Numbered from the stretch's first letter, positions 19,547 through 29,151 are shown. The stretch is 64,000 nt of DNA from Rhodocyclales bacterium (GCA_016177805.1 JACOUN010000109.1:1-64000), one strand, 5' to 3'. Program-made: numbers and translations. The notes: generated from the sequence alone by a model not told the origin.

Positions 19547-20797
19547 TCATGAGGACAACTTCCCGGTCGCCCGACATGGCAATCGCATCTTCACAGCGAA
19601 CCCGCCCCCTGTGCGGCACTCTGCTTCCATCGTCCCGCCCAGCCCCACGATACGCTCGCACATCCCGCGCAAACCGTTGCCAGTCCGTACTTCGCGAACC
19701 CCCTTGCCATTATCGGACACGGTGACCAGCAGGCTGGCGTCCTGGACCGATAGCGCCACCTCGATGGTGTCGGCATCGGCATGGCGCACGGCGTTGCTGA
19801 TCGCCTCCTGCACGCCGCGAAAGATCACGTGGGCGAGCGACGGGTCGCTCACCTCGAACGCTTCGTCGAACGTCAACTCGATGCGCGGCGACGGAATGCC
19901 CGAGCACAGCGTCCGCACTGCCTGGCGCAGATCTATCGGCTGCTCGGCCCGCTCGGCCCCAACGGCGGTGCGCACCTCGACCAGCAGTTGCCGGGCGATG
20001 TCGCGCGAGGTGTGGATCGGCTCGGCGGCCTTGCCCTCGGCCCGATGCGCGGCCAGGTCCAGATGCAGGCTCAGCGCCGTGAGATGGTGGCCGAGCCCGT
20101 CGTGGAGATCGCGGGCGATACGCAGCCGCTCGGAGGCACGCGCGCTCTCGGCCAGCAACTGCTGCATCGCGACGAGTTCCGCATTCACCCCGGTCAACCT
20201 GATCCGGTTTCTCTTTTCCGCCGCGGCGATATAGCCCATGCAAAAGGCAAAGGCCTGCCAGGCAATCCCGGTGCCCACCGCCATGAGGAAAACAACGGAC
20301 AGCGGAATGGGCACGTTGTCCATCGGAACGACCTCCTGACCGAGCGTGGCGGTCAGGCTGAACCGCATGCGGTCCATGGCGAAGGCCGAAATCGTTGCCA
20401 TGCCCGCGCTTTGCACGACGAGCCACGCCAGCGCCGCGCGCAGCGGCAGGACAAAAGGCAATTCGGCCGCCAGGATGTACATGAGATCGGCCTCGTTGAT
20501 CAGCGCGAGAACGAACTGCACCACCAGCAGTAACGCACCGTTGCGCGTCGAGTGGCCCTTGGGGCGCGTTGCCACCCAGAAGGCCGCGGCGAACGCGAGC
20601 ACGCTGAACAGACGAAAGATCAGCATCGCCGCGAACAGGGCGTAGACCCTGTCGCCCCCAACGCCGATGAACTCGATGAGCGGCTTGGTCGCGTGTTCGG
20701 GCCCCGCCAACCAGAGGTTGACGGACCCCGGCAGCACAGCGACCGCGCAAGCAAGCACGCCGGCGACGCGAAACAGGATGTTGGCTGATCCATTCAT
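19547..20797 (-). CDS. HisKA_3 sensor histidine kinase, second copy
   Basis: A 416-residue paralogue of the neighbouring kinase: about six membrane helices, HisKA_3 (ARDLHDGLGHHLTALSLHLD), and HATPase (SNAVRHADADT, VSDNGKGVREVRTGNGLRG). The cytoplasmic halves are very alike while the membrane halves diverge, as expected if the two sense different signals. It lies 148 bp upstream of the first kinase in the same direction, so kinase-kinase-regulator may form one operon. Confidence 0.9.
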   Translation of the reverse strand: MNGSANILFRVAGVLACAVAVLPGSVNLWLAGPEHATKPLIEFIGVGGDRVYALFAAMLIFRLFSVLAFAAAFWVATRPKGHSTRNGALLLVVQFVLALINEADLMYILAAELPFVLPLRAALAWLVVQSAGMATISAFAMDRMRFSLTATLGQEVVPMDNVPIPLSVVFLMAVGTGIAWQAFAFCMGYIAAAEKRNRIRLTGVNAELVAMQQLLAESARASERLRIARDLHDGLGHHLTALSLHLDLAAHRAEGKAAEPIHTSRDIARQLLVEVRTAVGAERAEQPIDLRQAVRTLCSGIPSPRIELTFDEAFEVSDPSLAHVIFRGVQEAISNAVRHADADTIEVALSVQDASLLVTVSDNGKGVREVRTGNGLRGMCERIVGLGGTMEAECRTGGGFAVKMRLPCRATGKLSS

Positions 20798-20828
20798 GGG
20801 CCAACAGTGCCTTGGCGCATCGGCACGG

Positions 20829-20877
20829 GCAAGTGCCGAAAGTCATGGCGCACGCTGCTGCCCTTCGGCACATGTGC
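20829..20877. repeat. REP-like palindrome, copy 1
   Basis: A 49-bp imperfect palindrome: a GTGCCGAAAG arm and a CTTCGGCAC arm with about 20 bp between. It shares the AGTCATGG loop start with the copy at 23066. It lies between the divergent kinase and outer-membrane protein genes. Confidence 0.6.
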
Positions 20878-20958
20878 GGGAACGTCCTGTCATCGAGAAT
20901 CCGGTCTCCATCATGAAATGCCGATCCTGTGCAGGCGGCCATTATCCAAGGAGAAGTC

Positions 20959-21651
20959 ATGAAATTGCGAATCGCGTGTACCCGGATCATTGCCGCGCTG
21001 GTGCTGGCCGGTACCGGCACGGCATGGGCCGGGGGTCTCTCCGGCGACGACGGACGGTTTGTGTACGGAAAACTGGGCAGCATGGGTCTGGGAGCCGGTT
21101 TCGGCATGGCGATCAACGACAACGTCACCCTGCGTTTGGGCATCGGCGGCGGCGCCGAATACAGCCACGACCGGAAGCTCAGCGGGATCAAGTACGACAT
21201 CAAGAACAAGCCCGCGGCTTCGCTGGAAGTGCTGGCGGACTGGTACCCGTTTGCCGACAGCGGCTTGCGCCTCACCGGCGGCCTCATGTACGGCAACGCC
21301 AAGGGCAGCCTTGCCGGCAAGAAGGACTCGGCCGGCAACTTCAGCATCAACGATCACAGCTACGCCGCGACGGCCGTCGGCGAGCTGAAGGGCGCGGTGA
21401 AATACAACAAGTTCGCGCCCTACGTCGGGGTGGGTTGGGAATCGGCCCGCCCTGGGACGAAGGGCTGGCGCTTCATCGGCGACGCCGGTGTGGCCTATCT
21501 CGGCAAGGGGCGCACGTCGCTATCCGCCTCGGGGGCCGCCGGCAATGCCGCGCTTGGCCAGGATGTGGCGCAAGAGCGACGGCAACTCGCCTCCGACTTC
21601 AAGCACAACGGCAGTCTGATCGTGTCGATTGGCGCCGCCTACTCGTTCTGA
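20959..21651 (+). CDS. Outer-membrane beta-barrel protein
   Basis: A 230-residue exported protein: a signal peptide ending at AWAGG, then alternating beta strands with aromatic belts and a C-terminal Phe (IVSIGAAYSF), which is the outer-membrane insertion signal. The length and glycine-rich strands fit an eight-strand OmpW/Opa-like barrel. The ATG at 20959 has AAGGAG upstream. Function is unknown; it starts a rightward group of unrelated envelope genes. Confidence 0.8.
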   Translation: MKLRIACTRIIAALVLAGTGTAWAGGLSGDDGRFVYGKLGSMGLGAGFGMAINDNVTLRLGIGGGAEYSHDRKLSGIKYDIKNKPAASLEVLADWYPFADSGLRLTGGLMYGNAKGSLAGKKDSAGNFSINDHSYAATAVGELKGAVKYNKFAPYVGVGWESARPGTKGWRFIGDAGVAYLGKGRTSLSASGAAGNAALGQDVAQERRQLASDFKHNGSLIVSIGAAYSF

Positions 21652-21802
21652 AGGTGGGACGGCGTCGCCCGGTAATCTGCGATGTGGATTGCGGCTCGGG
21701 CGTGGCCGGCCCTGCACGGCGCACAGCGAAGCAGCGCAATACTGCGTAATCTGCCCGGTTGCCGGGCTTACGAGAGCAACCGATGGGCAAAAGGAAAACG
21801 TG

Positions 21803-23062
21803 ATGACTGCATGCTCAATCAAGGACGTACCCAGCTTCGAGCGCAACCACGACGCCGGCAGCATGGCCATGCTGGCACTCGAAGCCACGCTTGCGACGCA
21901 AGGCGAGAGCCGGCCCGCGTGGTGGCTCGCCGGCATGTCGGGCGATGCGTTCAAGTTCGTCTATGACACCGGCGCGGTGTTCGAGCCGCTGCGCGACCGG
22001 GTTCCGCTGGATGTCCTGACGCTCGCGTGCCAGGCCGCCGGGTGGACAGGACATTGGCGGCTCGCCGCTCGGACCGGGGAGATTACGGCCCTGGTTCGTG
22101 CGTCGGTGCAACGGGGCTGCCCGGTGATTACCCCGTTCCTCGGCAGCCGCTGGTACCACGGCATGGTCTTGATCGTGGGCATCGACGACACGGCGCGGCA
22201 GTTCGTTCTGCGTACCGCCCGGGAGGACAGTCGCTCCTGCGCCGGCTACCAAACCGTCGCCATGCCCGAGCACTGGGACGGTCCGGTGCCGGGTGGCGTG
22301 GCCTGGGCGGACACGCCCTTGTTCGTCCTCGCCGGCCGCGTGTCGCCGCCGGCGCCGGACGCCTTGCTCGGCGATGCGCTGGCGCGGGCGGCACAACTGC
22401 ACGCCGGCGCGCCGTTGCCCTACGCCGACCATCCCGGTGCCCAGCGCTACAGCGACGCGCCCTTGGCGGGCCGCGCCGCGCGCCAGGGCGAGGCCGCGCT
22501 CGGCGCACTCAGGCAGGACCTCGCCGAAGCCGAGCTGGGTGATTTCGCACTCATCTGGCGCATCGACGCCCAACTTGGTCAACTCCATTACGACCGCGCC
22601 AACGCGGCCCACTTCCTGCGCGCGGTGGCCAGGGCGAACCCCGCGCGCGGGGCTCATTTCCTGCGCGCGGTAGTCGGGGCGCACCCCGCACGCGGACCGC
22701 TCCTGGAGGCGGCCCTGTGCTACGAAGCGACCGCCCGGATCGCCGCACGCGTCCAGGCGGCCTTGTGGGACAAACAACTGCGGCAAACACCGGACCTGAC
22801 CGGCGTGCGGACCGGAATCGACGCCGGCACATCACTGGTCCATGCGCTGGGGCATTTGCCGCGCGAGGATATCGCCGCGTTGGGCCGCGACGTTGCGGTA
22901 CTGGAAACCCCCTGGGGGCCCGCCGCGATCGTGGATTCTCCACGGCGGCGGCAGTGCATTCTGGACCTGGTGGACGGGATCATCGCCAACGAGCGCCGTT
23001 GTGTCGCGATGCTCCAGGACGCCGCACGCAACGTCGGCCGAGGTCCGCCGGGCCGCACGTGA
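21803..23062 (+). CDS. C39-peptidase/BtrH-like protein of unknown function
   Basis: A 419-residue protein. The N-terminal 170 residues resemble the C39/BtrH_N papain-like fold: an N-terminal helix, MSGDAFKFVYD, GCPVITPF, then a HGMVLIVGID block with the expected histidine. The position of the catalytic cysteine is occupied by other residues (NHDAGSMAM), so a peptidase activity is doubtful. The C-terminal half is helical and contains a perfect 15-residue tandem duplication at 22607-22696. The ATG at 21803 has AAGGA upstream. The family assignment is tentative. Confidence 0.6.
   Translation: MTACSIKDVPSFERNHDAGSMAMLALEATLATQGESRPAWWLAGMSGDAFKFVYDTGAVFEPLRDRVPLDVLTLACQAAGWTGHWRLAARTGEITALVRASVQRGCPVITPFLGSRWYHGMVLIVGIDDTARQFVLRTAREDSRSCAGYQTVAMPEHWDGPVPGGVAWADTPLFVLAGRVSPPAPDALLGDALARAAQLHAGAPLPYADHPGAQRYSDAPLAGRAARQGEAALGALRQDLAEAELGDFALIWRIDAQLGQLHYDRANAAHFLRAVARANPARGAHFLRAVVGAHPARGPLLEAALCYEATARIAARVQAALWDKQLRQTPDLTGVRTGIDAGTSLVHALGHLPREDIAALGRDVAVLETPWGPAAIVDSPRRRQCILDLVDGIIANERRCVAMLQDAARNVGRGPPGRT
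22607..22696 (+). repeat. 45-bp in-frame tandem duplication
   Basis: Two 45-bp units (22607-22651 and 22652-22696) encode AHFLRAVARANPARG and AHFLRAVVGAHPARG. They differ at scattered positions, so the duplication is not brand new, and the reading frame is kept. Confidence 0.9.
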
Positions 23063-23065
23063 TCC

Positions 23066-23112
23066 GCATGTGCCGGAAGTCATGGCTGCAACCCCCGCCT
23101 TCCGGCACATGC
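23066..23112. repeat. REP-like palindrome, copy 2
   Basis: A 47-bp element with perfect 14-bp arms GCATGTGCCGGAAG and CTTCCGGCACATGC around a 19-bp loop. It is just after the C39-like gene stop and could also act as a transcription attenuator, although no T run follows. Confidence 0.75.
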
Positions 23113-23164
23113 GCGCCAACGCCGCGCCTTCCAGAATTGGCATTTCAGGGGAGGCGGCGAAATC

Positions 23165-23986
23165 ATGGCCAGGCGCGTGGCATCCGGTCGATATCCATTG
23201 GCATGGCTGGTCGCGGCACATTTGTCCGGGGTGCTGCCCGGATGCGCGGGCTTGTCGTCGGACGAGGGTCATGCCGAACCGCCTGGGCGCCTGGTGCCCG
23301 TGCATGCATCCCACCCTGCCACCCGGACCGCAGTCCTACTGGTGGGCGGAATCAACGATACCTACCATTTCCTCGACCGGTGGGGCGCGCGTTACCGCGA
23401 CGCGGGTCTCTCCGTCTATGGCTTCGACTGCGATTACGGTTCGACAACGATGACCGAGGCGGCCGAACTGATGATGGAGCGCCTCGACGCGCTGGCCGAA
23501 GCCGGGACTGATCAACTTGTCATCACGGCGCACAGCATGGGCGGGCTCATCGCCAAGCATGCCCTCGACCGGATGGCGGCATCGGGGTCCATCCACCGCT
23601 TTCGCAGCATCGAACTCAACGCGCTCGGCACGCCCTGGGGCGGCTTTCGCCTGGCGAACCTGGTCCGCTACGCCCCCTTTCCGGTCACCGTCGGACGCCT
23701 GATCGGATATCCGATGGGGGTCGAGATCGGCTCTGGTTCCGATTTCATGCGGCAACTCGCGACGCCGTTGCCGCCGCACGTCAGACTCACGATCTTCCAC
23801 GGCTCGGCCGATTCGATCGCCATGCCCCGGCAGCGCGAGGAGATCGAGCGATTCGAGGCTGTCGTCGATATCGCACATCGCCACGTCGTCCTGCCCGGCG
23901 TGAATCACGTCGGCTTTCGCGATCCCGACATCCTCGCCCCGAGCGAACGGGTCGATTCCGCCCAGTTCCCTCAAGAAGCATCGTGA
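23165..23986 (+). CDS. Alpha/beta-hydrolase lipoprotein
   Basis: A 273-residue putative secreted lipase-like protein. A lipobox-like VLPGC (C27) ends the signal. The nucleophile elbow is ITAHSMGG (a GxSxG variant, Ser in AHSMGG), preceded by VLLVGGINDT, which may supply the oxyanion hole. The likely acid is in FHGSADSIAMP and the catalytic His in VNHVGF. The substrate is unknown. It stands in the rightward series between the C39-like gene and the HAD gene. Confidence 0.75.
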   Translation: MARRVASGRYPLAWLVAAHLSGVLPGCAGLSSDEGHAEPPGRLVPVHASHPATRTAVLLVGGINDTYHFLDRWGARYRDAGLSVYGFDCDYGSTTMTEAAELMMERLDALAEAGTDQLVITAHSMGGLIAKHALDRMAASGSIHRFRSIELNALGTPWGGFRLANLVRYAPFPVTVGRLIGYPMGVEIGSGSDFMRQLATPLPPHVRLTIFHGSADSIAMPRQREEIERFEAVVDIAHRHVVLPGVNHVGFRDPDILAPSERVDSAQFPQEAS

Positions 23987-24083
23987 ACAGAGCGGCCATG
24001 GCGAGTGGTCTGTTTCGCCGGTGGGCGTCACGGCCCGGACCCGGACGAACACGGTCGCCTCACCGAGTTCATCCGCAACGCTC

Positions 24084-24719
24084 TCATGTCCTCGACCCGG
24101 CAATGCGCCCGATGGCCCGCACACGCTCGAACAACTCGTCCGGCGTGAGGCTTTGCAGCGCCTCGATGGCGCCGTATCCCCACGACACGGCGCCGAACGC
24201 AACCCCCTCCCTGCGGGCCGCCTCGGCATCCGTGGTTTGGTCGCCGATGTAGATCGCCTCGCGGGCGGGGATCGCACTGCTCCCGAGTACCTTCCCGATC
24301 CGGCTGTGTTTGCCGAAGATCGACGCACCGCACTCGAAATGTTCGATCAATCGAACGTTGTCCGGCCCCAGGACGCGGTGCACGTTTTCGCGCGAGTTGG
24401 CGGTGACGATGGCAAGCGTCACCCCCGCGCGCGCCAGGTGAGCCAGCATTTCGCCAACGCCGTCGAACAACGTGATCGCGCCGGCGCCCTTGTTCATCAG
24501 CGTCATGAAACTTCTGGCGACCAGGGGCAGCTTCCACATCGGCAGTCCAACGTGATCGAGCATCTGCCGGGCAGTGAGGTGCCTGAGACGATCCACCCGC
24601 TCCGGCGCGATCTTCCTGAATCCGTGCCGTTCGGCAAGCTCATCGAGCGCGCCGAGGAAGAAGGGAAACGAGTTCGCGAGCGTCCCGTCGAAGTCGAAAA
24701 TCACCAGTCGATATTTCAT
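24084..24719 (-). CDS. HAD-superfamily phosphatase
   Basis: A 211-residue HAD hydrolase. Motif I is FDFDGTLAN (nucleophile D9, acid/base D11), motif II lies in LAIVTANS, K in FGKHSRIGK and motif IV is YIGDQTTDAEAA. The helical cap sits between motifs I and II, as in phosphoglycolate phosphatase-type enzymes. The ATG at 24719 is preferred because AGGTGGGG precedes it. The substrate is not identifiable. Confidence 0.85.
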   Translation of the reverse strand: MKYRLVIFDFDGTLANSFPFFLGALDELAERHGFRKIAPERVDRLRHLTARQMLDHVGLPMWKLPLVARSFMTLMNKGAGAITLFDGVGEMLAHLARAGVTLAIVTANSRENVHRVLGPDNVRLIEHFECGASIFGKHSRIGKVLGSSAIPAREAIYIGDQTTDAEAARREGVAFGAVSWGYGAIEALQSLTPDELFERVRAIGRIAGSRT

Positions 24720-24753
24720 TGAAATTGCCCCACCTCCATGCGTCACCCCGTGG

Positions 24754-25503
24754 TCAATGGCCAAGCGAACCGGGACAGGTGCCCGGAACGACGAGCACGT
24801 CGTCGAAGCCCTGCCAGGACGGCCTGTGGGGCGGCACCACCACGCACACGCCGGCGGAAAAGCGTATCACTACCGTTCCATCGCTCATGCGGGTCTCCCC
24901 CGTTGGCGCGCGCTGCAGCCCGCGCGCGAATATCGCCTCGGGCGACGGGTTGCGCGGATTGACTCGACTCGCCGTTTCGCCGGGTGGCGGGCGATCCGCC
25001 TGGAGCCGACGGGCAAGTTCGGCATCCGGAGATTCCCGCTGCCATGGTGAGCCGGCGTGCTTGTCGCCCATATCGCGCACAATACGGCGAGCCTGATCCA
25101 GATCGATCGACGGCGGAGCCGCGATCACCGCCGGCGCGGCCTGACCGGCTGGCACGCGCAAGCCGTGGTCCACCACGCGAGGCTTTCCAGAAGGCGGTCG
25201 GACTTGAGGCCGTGCCGGCGGGGCGGCGGGCGTCGGCGGGGGGACCAGCGGCGCCGGGACCAGAGGCATCGTTGGCGGAATCAACCTTACCTGCAGGCGC
25301 TGTGCCGGCGCCCCGGCATTGCGGACCGGAGGTGGGGCAAACGGCAGGAGCAGCACGACATGCAGCGCGAGCGAGGCGCCCAGCCCCGCCCACAGACATC
25401 CGTCACGACGCGCCCCGTCCGGCAGTGCACGAGGTACGGCGCAAGCCATCGGTCTCGCTCGCCACCATGGGGTCAACGAGTCACGGGCGGAGAGTATCGG
25501 CAT
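24754..25503 (-). CDS. TonB-like membrane-anchored proline-rich protein
   Basis: A 249-residue protein with one N-terminal membrane helix (about 37-56, AGLGASLALHVVLLLPFA), a proline-rich periplasmic stretch (PPTMPLVPAPLVPPP) and a small C-terminal domain with two cysteines (GVCVVVPP, PGTCPG). The layout recalls TonB, but the C-terminal TonB signature is not clear. No ExbB/ExbD genes are near. ATG 25503 has a weak ribosome site; ATG 25449 is an alternative. Confidence 0.6.
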   Translation of the reverse strand: MPILSARDSLTPWWRARPMACAVPRALPDGARRDGCLWAGLGASLALHVVLLLPFAPPPVRNAGAPAQRLQVRLIPPTMPLVPAPLVPPPTPAAPPARPQVRPPSGKPRVVDHGLRVPAGQAAPAVIAAPPSIDLDQARRIVRDMGDKHAGSPWQRESPDAELARRLQADRPPPGETASRVNPRNPSPEAIFARGLQRAPTGETRMSDGTVVIRFSAGVCVVVPPHRPSWQGFDDVLVVPGTCPGSLGH

Positions 25504-25580
25504 TGACGCGGCAGACCACTGATGTCCTGAGTTGCAAGCTCGTTGAGTCAGTCATGATCACACCGGGCGTGCGCCCGGCG

Positions 25581-25596
25581 CATGTGCCGGAAGTCA
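25581..25596. repeat. REP-like half copy 3
   Basis: CATGTGCCGGAAGTCA matches the left arm and loop start of the palindrome at 23066. The right arm has diverged. It is upstream of the Cys-rich gene. Confidence 0.5.
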
Positions 25597-25762
25597 CATC
25601 ACCCGGACGCGTGCCCGGAGGCGCTCCGCTTCACGCTGGCACTCATATGAACTTCCAGCGACATCGCGGGTCTTTCAGCACTCGATGCTGGAACGCACCG
25701 TTCCCACCTTGTTCATCGCGCGTGTAGAATCGCGCGGCGTTTTCCCGATTGCCCATACGTCC

Positions 25763-26110
25763 ATGCGCTTGTTCCGCCGATTGATCGCGCTGTTCCTGAT
25801 GGTGACGCTGCCCGCGTACGCCTGGGCGACCCTCGACCTTGCGCAAGCCTGCCCCATGCAGGCGGCAGTCATGGAGATGGGCGATTGCGGCCACGCCTGT
25901 TGCGATCCGGTCGGCAACGAACAAGGCCAGCCGGACAAGCCTCATCCGTGCAAGCCTGGCCAGGAGTGCAAGACCGGCGGCCTGTATCAGCCTGAATTGC
26001 CGCGCACCACCTCAGCCTTCCAGGCGGCCACGATACTCGGCCCCGCCGCCGCGTCCCTCCTCGCGTCCCGCGACCCCTCCGGGGTCTGGCGCCCGCCCCG
26101 CCCCTACTGA
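25763..26110 (+). CDS. Cys-rich exported protein, copy 1 (copper-module linked)
   Basis: A 115-residue exported protein. A signal peptide (MRLFRRLIALFLMVTLPAYAWA) precedes a mature region with CPMQ, CGHACC and PCKPGQECKTG, and ends in SGVWRPPRPY. The paralogue at 32871-33230 keeps the signal, the cysteines (CPMQ, CC, PCKPGQQCKTG) and the C-terminal GIWRPPR. The two copies lie just outside the Cus-type efflux genes, so metal binding is a fair inference. The family is not known to me. Confidence 0.75.
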   Translation: MRLFRRLIALFLMVTLPAYAWATLDLAQACPMQAAVMEMGDCGHACCDPVGNEQGQPDKPHPCKPGQECKTGGLYQPELPRTTSAFQAATILGPAAASLLASRDPSGVWRPPRPY

Positions 26111-26221
26111 TTCCGTTCCCCCTCGTGTCGTTTCGGGCCGCGCCTTGACGCGTCTGGCCCGAGGCGGATGTTTGTGCGCGCCGCCTCGCGGTGATGCCTG
26201 ACTCGCTCGGATTCAGCCTAT

Positions 26222-27568
26222 ATGCCACTTCCTTCGGAAGGGGTGCGCGCATGCGCGCCCCGCAATAACAACAACACCTTCGCGTGCCGGCCCGGCGTCC
26301 TGCGCGCGCTCGGCGCGGCGTTGCTCACGGCCGGTCTTTCCGGTGGAGTCGCGGCGCAGACCGTCGCGCAGACGCCCCCTCCCGCCCGACCGCTGACGCT
26401 GGAAGCGGCGCTGCACGCTGCGCAGGCGCGCTCGCATGCCCTGGTCGCGCAGGATGCGGCCGCCCGCTCGGCGCGCGAGATGGCGGTGGCGGCCGGGCGC
26501 CTGCCCGACCCGATACTGCGCCTGTCGGTCGACAACCTGCCCATCGACGGACCGATGCGCTTCAGCCTGACCAAGGACTTCATGACCATGCGCTCGGTCG
26601 GGGTGACACAGACCTTCACCCGTGAGGACAAGCGCCACGCCCGCGCGGCACGTTTCGAGCGCGAGGCCGATTCGGCCCAAGCCGCGCGCGCAATGCAGCT
26701 TGCGCAATTGCGACGCGGCACCGCGCTCGCGTGGTTCGAGCGCTACTACCAGCAGCGGATGGTCGCGTTGTTGTCACAGCAGCGTGATGAGGCCGCGTTG
26801 CAGATCGACGCCGCCGAGGCCGCCTACCGGGCCGGCCGAGGCGCCCAGGCCGACGTGTTCATGGCGCGCTCAAGCGTGGCCCGCATCGAGGACCACATCC
26901 GTGACGCGCAAGCGCGCGAGGCCAACGCCGCAACCACGCTGGCGCGCTGGGTGGGCGAGCCCGCCACCGCGCCGCTGGGCGAGGTCCCGGCGATTTCGCG
27001 GACGCGGCTGACCGACCACACGCTGGCGCACGATCTCGAGCGCCACCCCGACATCGCGCTGATGGCCTCGAAGGAGTCGGTAGCGCTGGCCGAGGCCGAG
27101 ATCGCCCGCCAGAACAAGCGCGCCGACTGGAGCGCGTCGCTGATGTACAGCCACCGCGGGCCAGCCTTCTCCGACATGGTCACCATCGCCGTCAGCGTGC
27201 CGCTGCAATGGGACCAGGCGAACCGGCAGGAGCGCGAACTCGCCGCCCGTCTGGCGAAGGCCGAACAGGCACGCGCCGAGCGCGAGGAGATGACGCGCGC
27301 CCATCTGGCCGAGGCCGAGCGCTGGCTCACCACCTGGCGCAGCCACCTGACGCGGCTCGACGACTACGACAAGACGCTGATCCCGCTCGCCGCCGAGCGC
27401 ACCCGCGCGGCACTGGCCGCGTATCGCGGCGGCGCCGGCCCGTTGGCGGCGGTGCTGGAGGCGCGCCGCATGGAGATCGACACGCGCATCGAGCGGCTGC
27501 GCATCGAAATGGACACCGCCGGCCTGTGGGTCGAGCTTGAATACCTGGTTCCGGAGCAACAATCATGA
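26222..27568 (+). CDS. cusC: Cus-type outer-membrane efflux channel
   Basis: A 448-residue TolC-family protein with two OEP repeats rich in long helices (GWWs are absent; LAAYRGGAGPLAAVLEAR is typical of the C-terminal repeat of the CusC/CzcC group). The signal peptide region is long, ending at VAAQ. It is the first gene of the cusCBA operon and overlaps the next gene by 4 bp. With CusB and CusA it would expel Cu(I)/Ag(I) from the periplasm. Assignment to Cus rather than Czc rests on the neighbours. Confidence 0.85.
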   Translation: MPLPSEGVRACAPRNNNNTFACRPGVLRALGAALLTAGLSGGVAAQTVAQTPPPARPLTLEAALHAAQARSHALVAQDAAARSAREMAVAAGRLPDPILRLSVDNLPIDGPMRFSLTKDFMTMRSVGVTQTFTREDKRHARAARFEREADSAQAARAMQLAQLRRGTALAWFERYYQQRMVALLSQQRDEAALQIDAAEAAYRAGRGAQADVFMARSSVARIEDHIRDAQAREANAATTLARWVGEPATAPLGEVPAISRTRLTDHTLAHDLERHPDIALMASKESVALAEAEIARQNKRADWSASLMYSHRGPAFSDMVTIAVSVPLQWDQANRQERELAARLAKAEQARAEREEMTRAHLAEAERWLTTWRSHLTRLDDYDKTLIPLAAERTRAALAAYRGGAGPLAAVLEARRMEIDTRIERLRIEMDTAGLWVELEYLVPEQQS

Positions 27569-29151
27569 AACCCAAGCAGATCCTGATCAGCCTGGCGGCC
27601 GCCGGCATCCTCGGCGCCGCGGGCGTCGCGCTGTACCGCGTCGGCATGGCGCGCGGCATGGGCATGGCAAACACCACCGCCGCGCCGGCACCGGCTGCCG
27701 CCGCCCCGGTCGACCCCGCCACCTGGGGCATCCCCGAAGGCGAAGCCGCCACGCGTCGCCACATTGCCGACGGCCTCAAGGCCGGCATGGTCGATCCGCT
27801 CACCGCGAGCAAGATCCTCCACTACCACGACCCCATGGTGCCGGGGAAGAAGTTCGACGCGCCGGGCAAGTCGCCCTTCATGGACATGATGCTGGTGCCG
27901 GCCTATGCCGGCAGCGCGGGCGCCGACGCCGGCACCGTCACCGTCAGCGCGCGCATCCAGCAGAACATCGGCCTGCGCACCGCCGAAGTGACCGAAGGCG
28001 CGGCATCGCCGGCGATCAGCGCGGTGGGCGCCATCGCCTGGAACGAGCGCGACCAGGCGATCGTGCAGGCCCGTGCCATGGGCTACGTCGAGAAACTGCA
28101 CGTGCGCGCGACGCTGGACCGCGTGAGCAAGGGGCAGCCGCTGGTCGACATCCACGTGCCCGACTGGGTCGCGGCGCAGGAGGAGTTCCTGTCGGTGCGG
28201 CGCATGCGCGGCACCGGGCTGGACAGCCTGGTGGACGCCGCGCGCGCCCGCATGCGCCAGGCCGGCATGGACGCGGCGCACATCCGGCTGGTCGAAGCCA
28301 GCGGCAAGGTGCAGGCGCGGCTGACCATCCGCGCCCCCATCGCCGGCGCCATCACCGAATTGACGGCGCGCGAAGGCATGACGGTGATGCCGGGCATGAC
28401 GCTGGCGCGCATCAACGGCCTGGAAACGGTGTGGGCCCACGCCGAGGTGCCCGAGAGCCAGGCGGCGCAGCTCGCCCCCGGCGCGCGGGTGACGGCGACC
28501 ACCCCGGCGCTGCCGGGCGAGACCTTCACCGGCCGGGTGCAGGCGCTGCTGCCGGAGGTGAATCCGGCCACGCGCACGGTCAAGGCGCGACTGGCGCTGG
28601 CCAATCCGCGCGGGCAACTGGTGCCGGGCATGTTCGTGCGCATGGACTTTGCCGGCGAGCGGCAAGGCGAGACCCTGCAGGTGCCCAGCGAGGCGATCAT
28701 CCACACCGGCCGGCGCAGCCTGGTGATGCTGGCCGAGGCGGACGGCGCCTTCCGGCCCGCCGAGGTGCTCACCGGCGTCGAGGCCGGCGGCCGGACCGAG
28801 ATCCGGCAGGGTCTGCAGGCCGGGCAGCGGGTGGTGTTGTCGGGGCAGTTCCTGATCGACTCCGAAGCCAGTCTCAAGGGCATCGAGGCGCGCCTGGGCG
28901 AAACGGCAGCGGCCGACACCCATCGTACCGGCGCGCGGATCGAAGCCGTCGACGGTGACCTGTTGACCTTGAGCCATCCGGCCATCGAGAGCCTCGGGTG
29001 GCCGGCGATGACCATGGACTTCAAGCTGGCGCCGGGACTGGCGCGGCCAGCGCTGGCGGCGGGCGCGGCGGTGGACATCGAGTTCCGCATGCAGGAAGGC
29101 GACGCGCCGCAGATCGTCGCCATCCGGGCTGCGAAAGGGGCGGCGCAATGA
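27565..29151 (+). CDS. cusB: CusB adaptor with N-terminal metal site and C-terminal CusF domain
   Basis: A 528-residue periplasmic adaptor. Residues 75-115 hold a heavy-metal-binding HMBD-like stretch (YHDPMVPG ... [10 protein letters not shown]). The central part has the lipoyl/hairpin/beta-barrel features of RND adaptors ([17 protein letters not shown]). The C-terminal ~85 residues form a CusF-like domain with [18 protein letters not shown], i.e. the H...WxxMxM Cu(I) site. Fusion of CusF to CusB is seen in some species; here a separate CusF also exists. It overlaps cusA by 4 bp (ATGA). Confidence 0.9.
   Translation: MKPKQILISLAAAGILGAAGVALYRVGMARGMGMANTTAAPAPAAAAPVDPATWGIPEGEAATRRHIADGLKAGMVDPLTASKILHYHDPMVPGKKFDAPGKSPFMDMMLVPAYAGSAGADAGTVTVSARIQQNIGLRTAEVTEGAASPAISAVGAIAWNERDQAIVQARAMGYVEKLHVRATLDRVSKGQPLVDIHVPDWVAAQEEFLSVRRMRGTGLDSLVDAARARMRQAGMDAAHIRLVEASGKVQARLTIRAPIAGAITELTAREGMTVMPGMTLARINGLETVWAHAEVPESQAAQLAPGARVTATTPALPGETFTGRVQALLPEVNPATRTVKARLALANPRGQLVPGMFVRMDFAGERQGETLQVPSEAIIHTGRRSLVMLAEADGAFRPAEVLTGVEAGGRTEIRQGLQAGQRVVLSGQFLIDSEASLKGIEARLGETAAADTHRTGARIEAVDGDLLTLSHPAIESLGWPAMTMDFKLAPGLARPALAAGAAVDIEFRMQEGDAPQIVAIRAAKGAAQ

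Noticed and set aside
26111-26221. A possible copper-responsive MerR/CueR operator before cusC
   Set aside because: No convincing dyad or 19-bp spaced promoter was found.
27364-29148. A long minus-strand frame opposite cusB
   Set aside because: It mirrors cusB codon use, is His/Arg-rich and has no recognisable domain.
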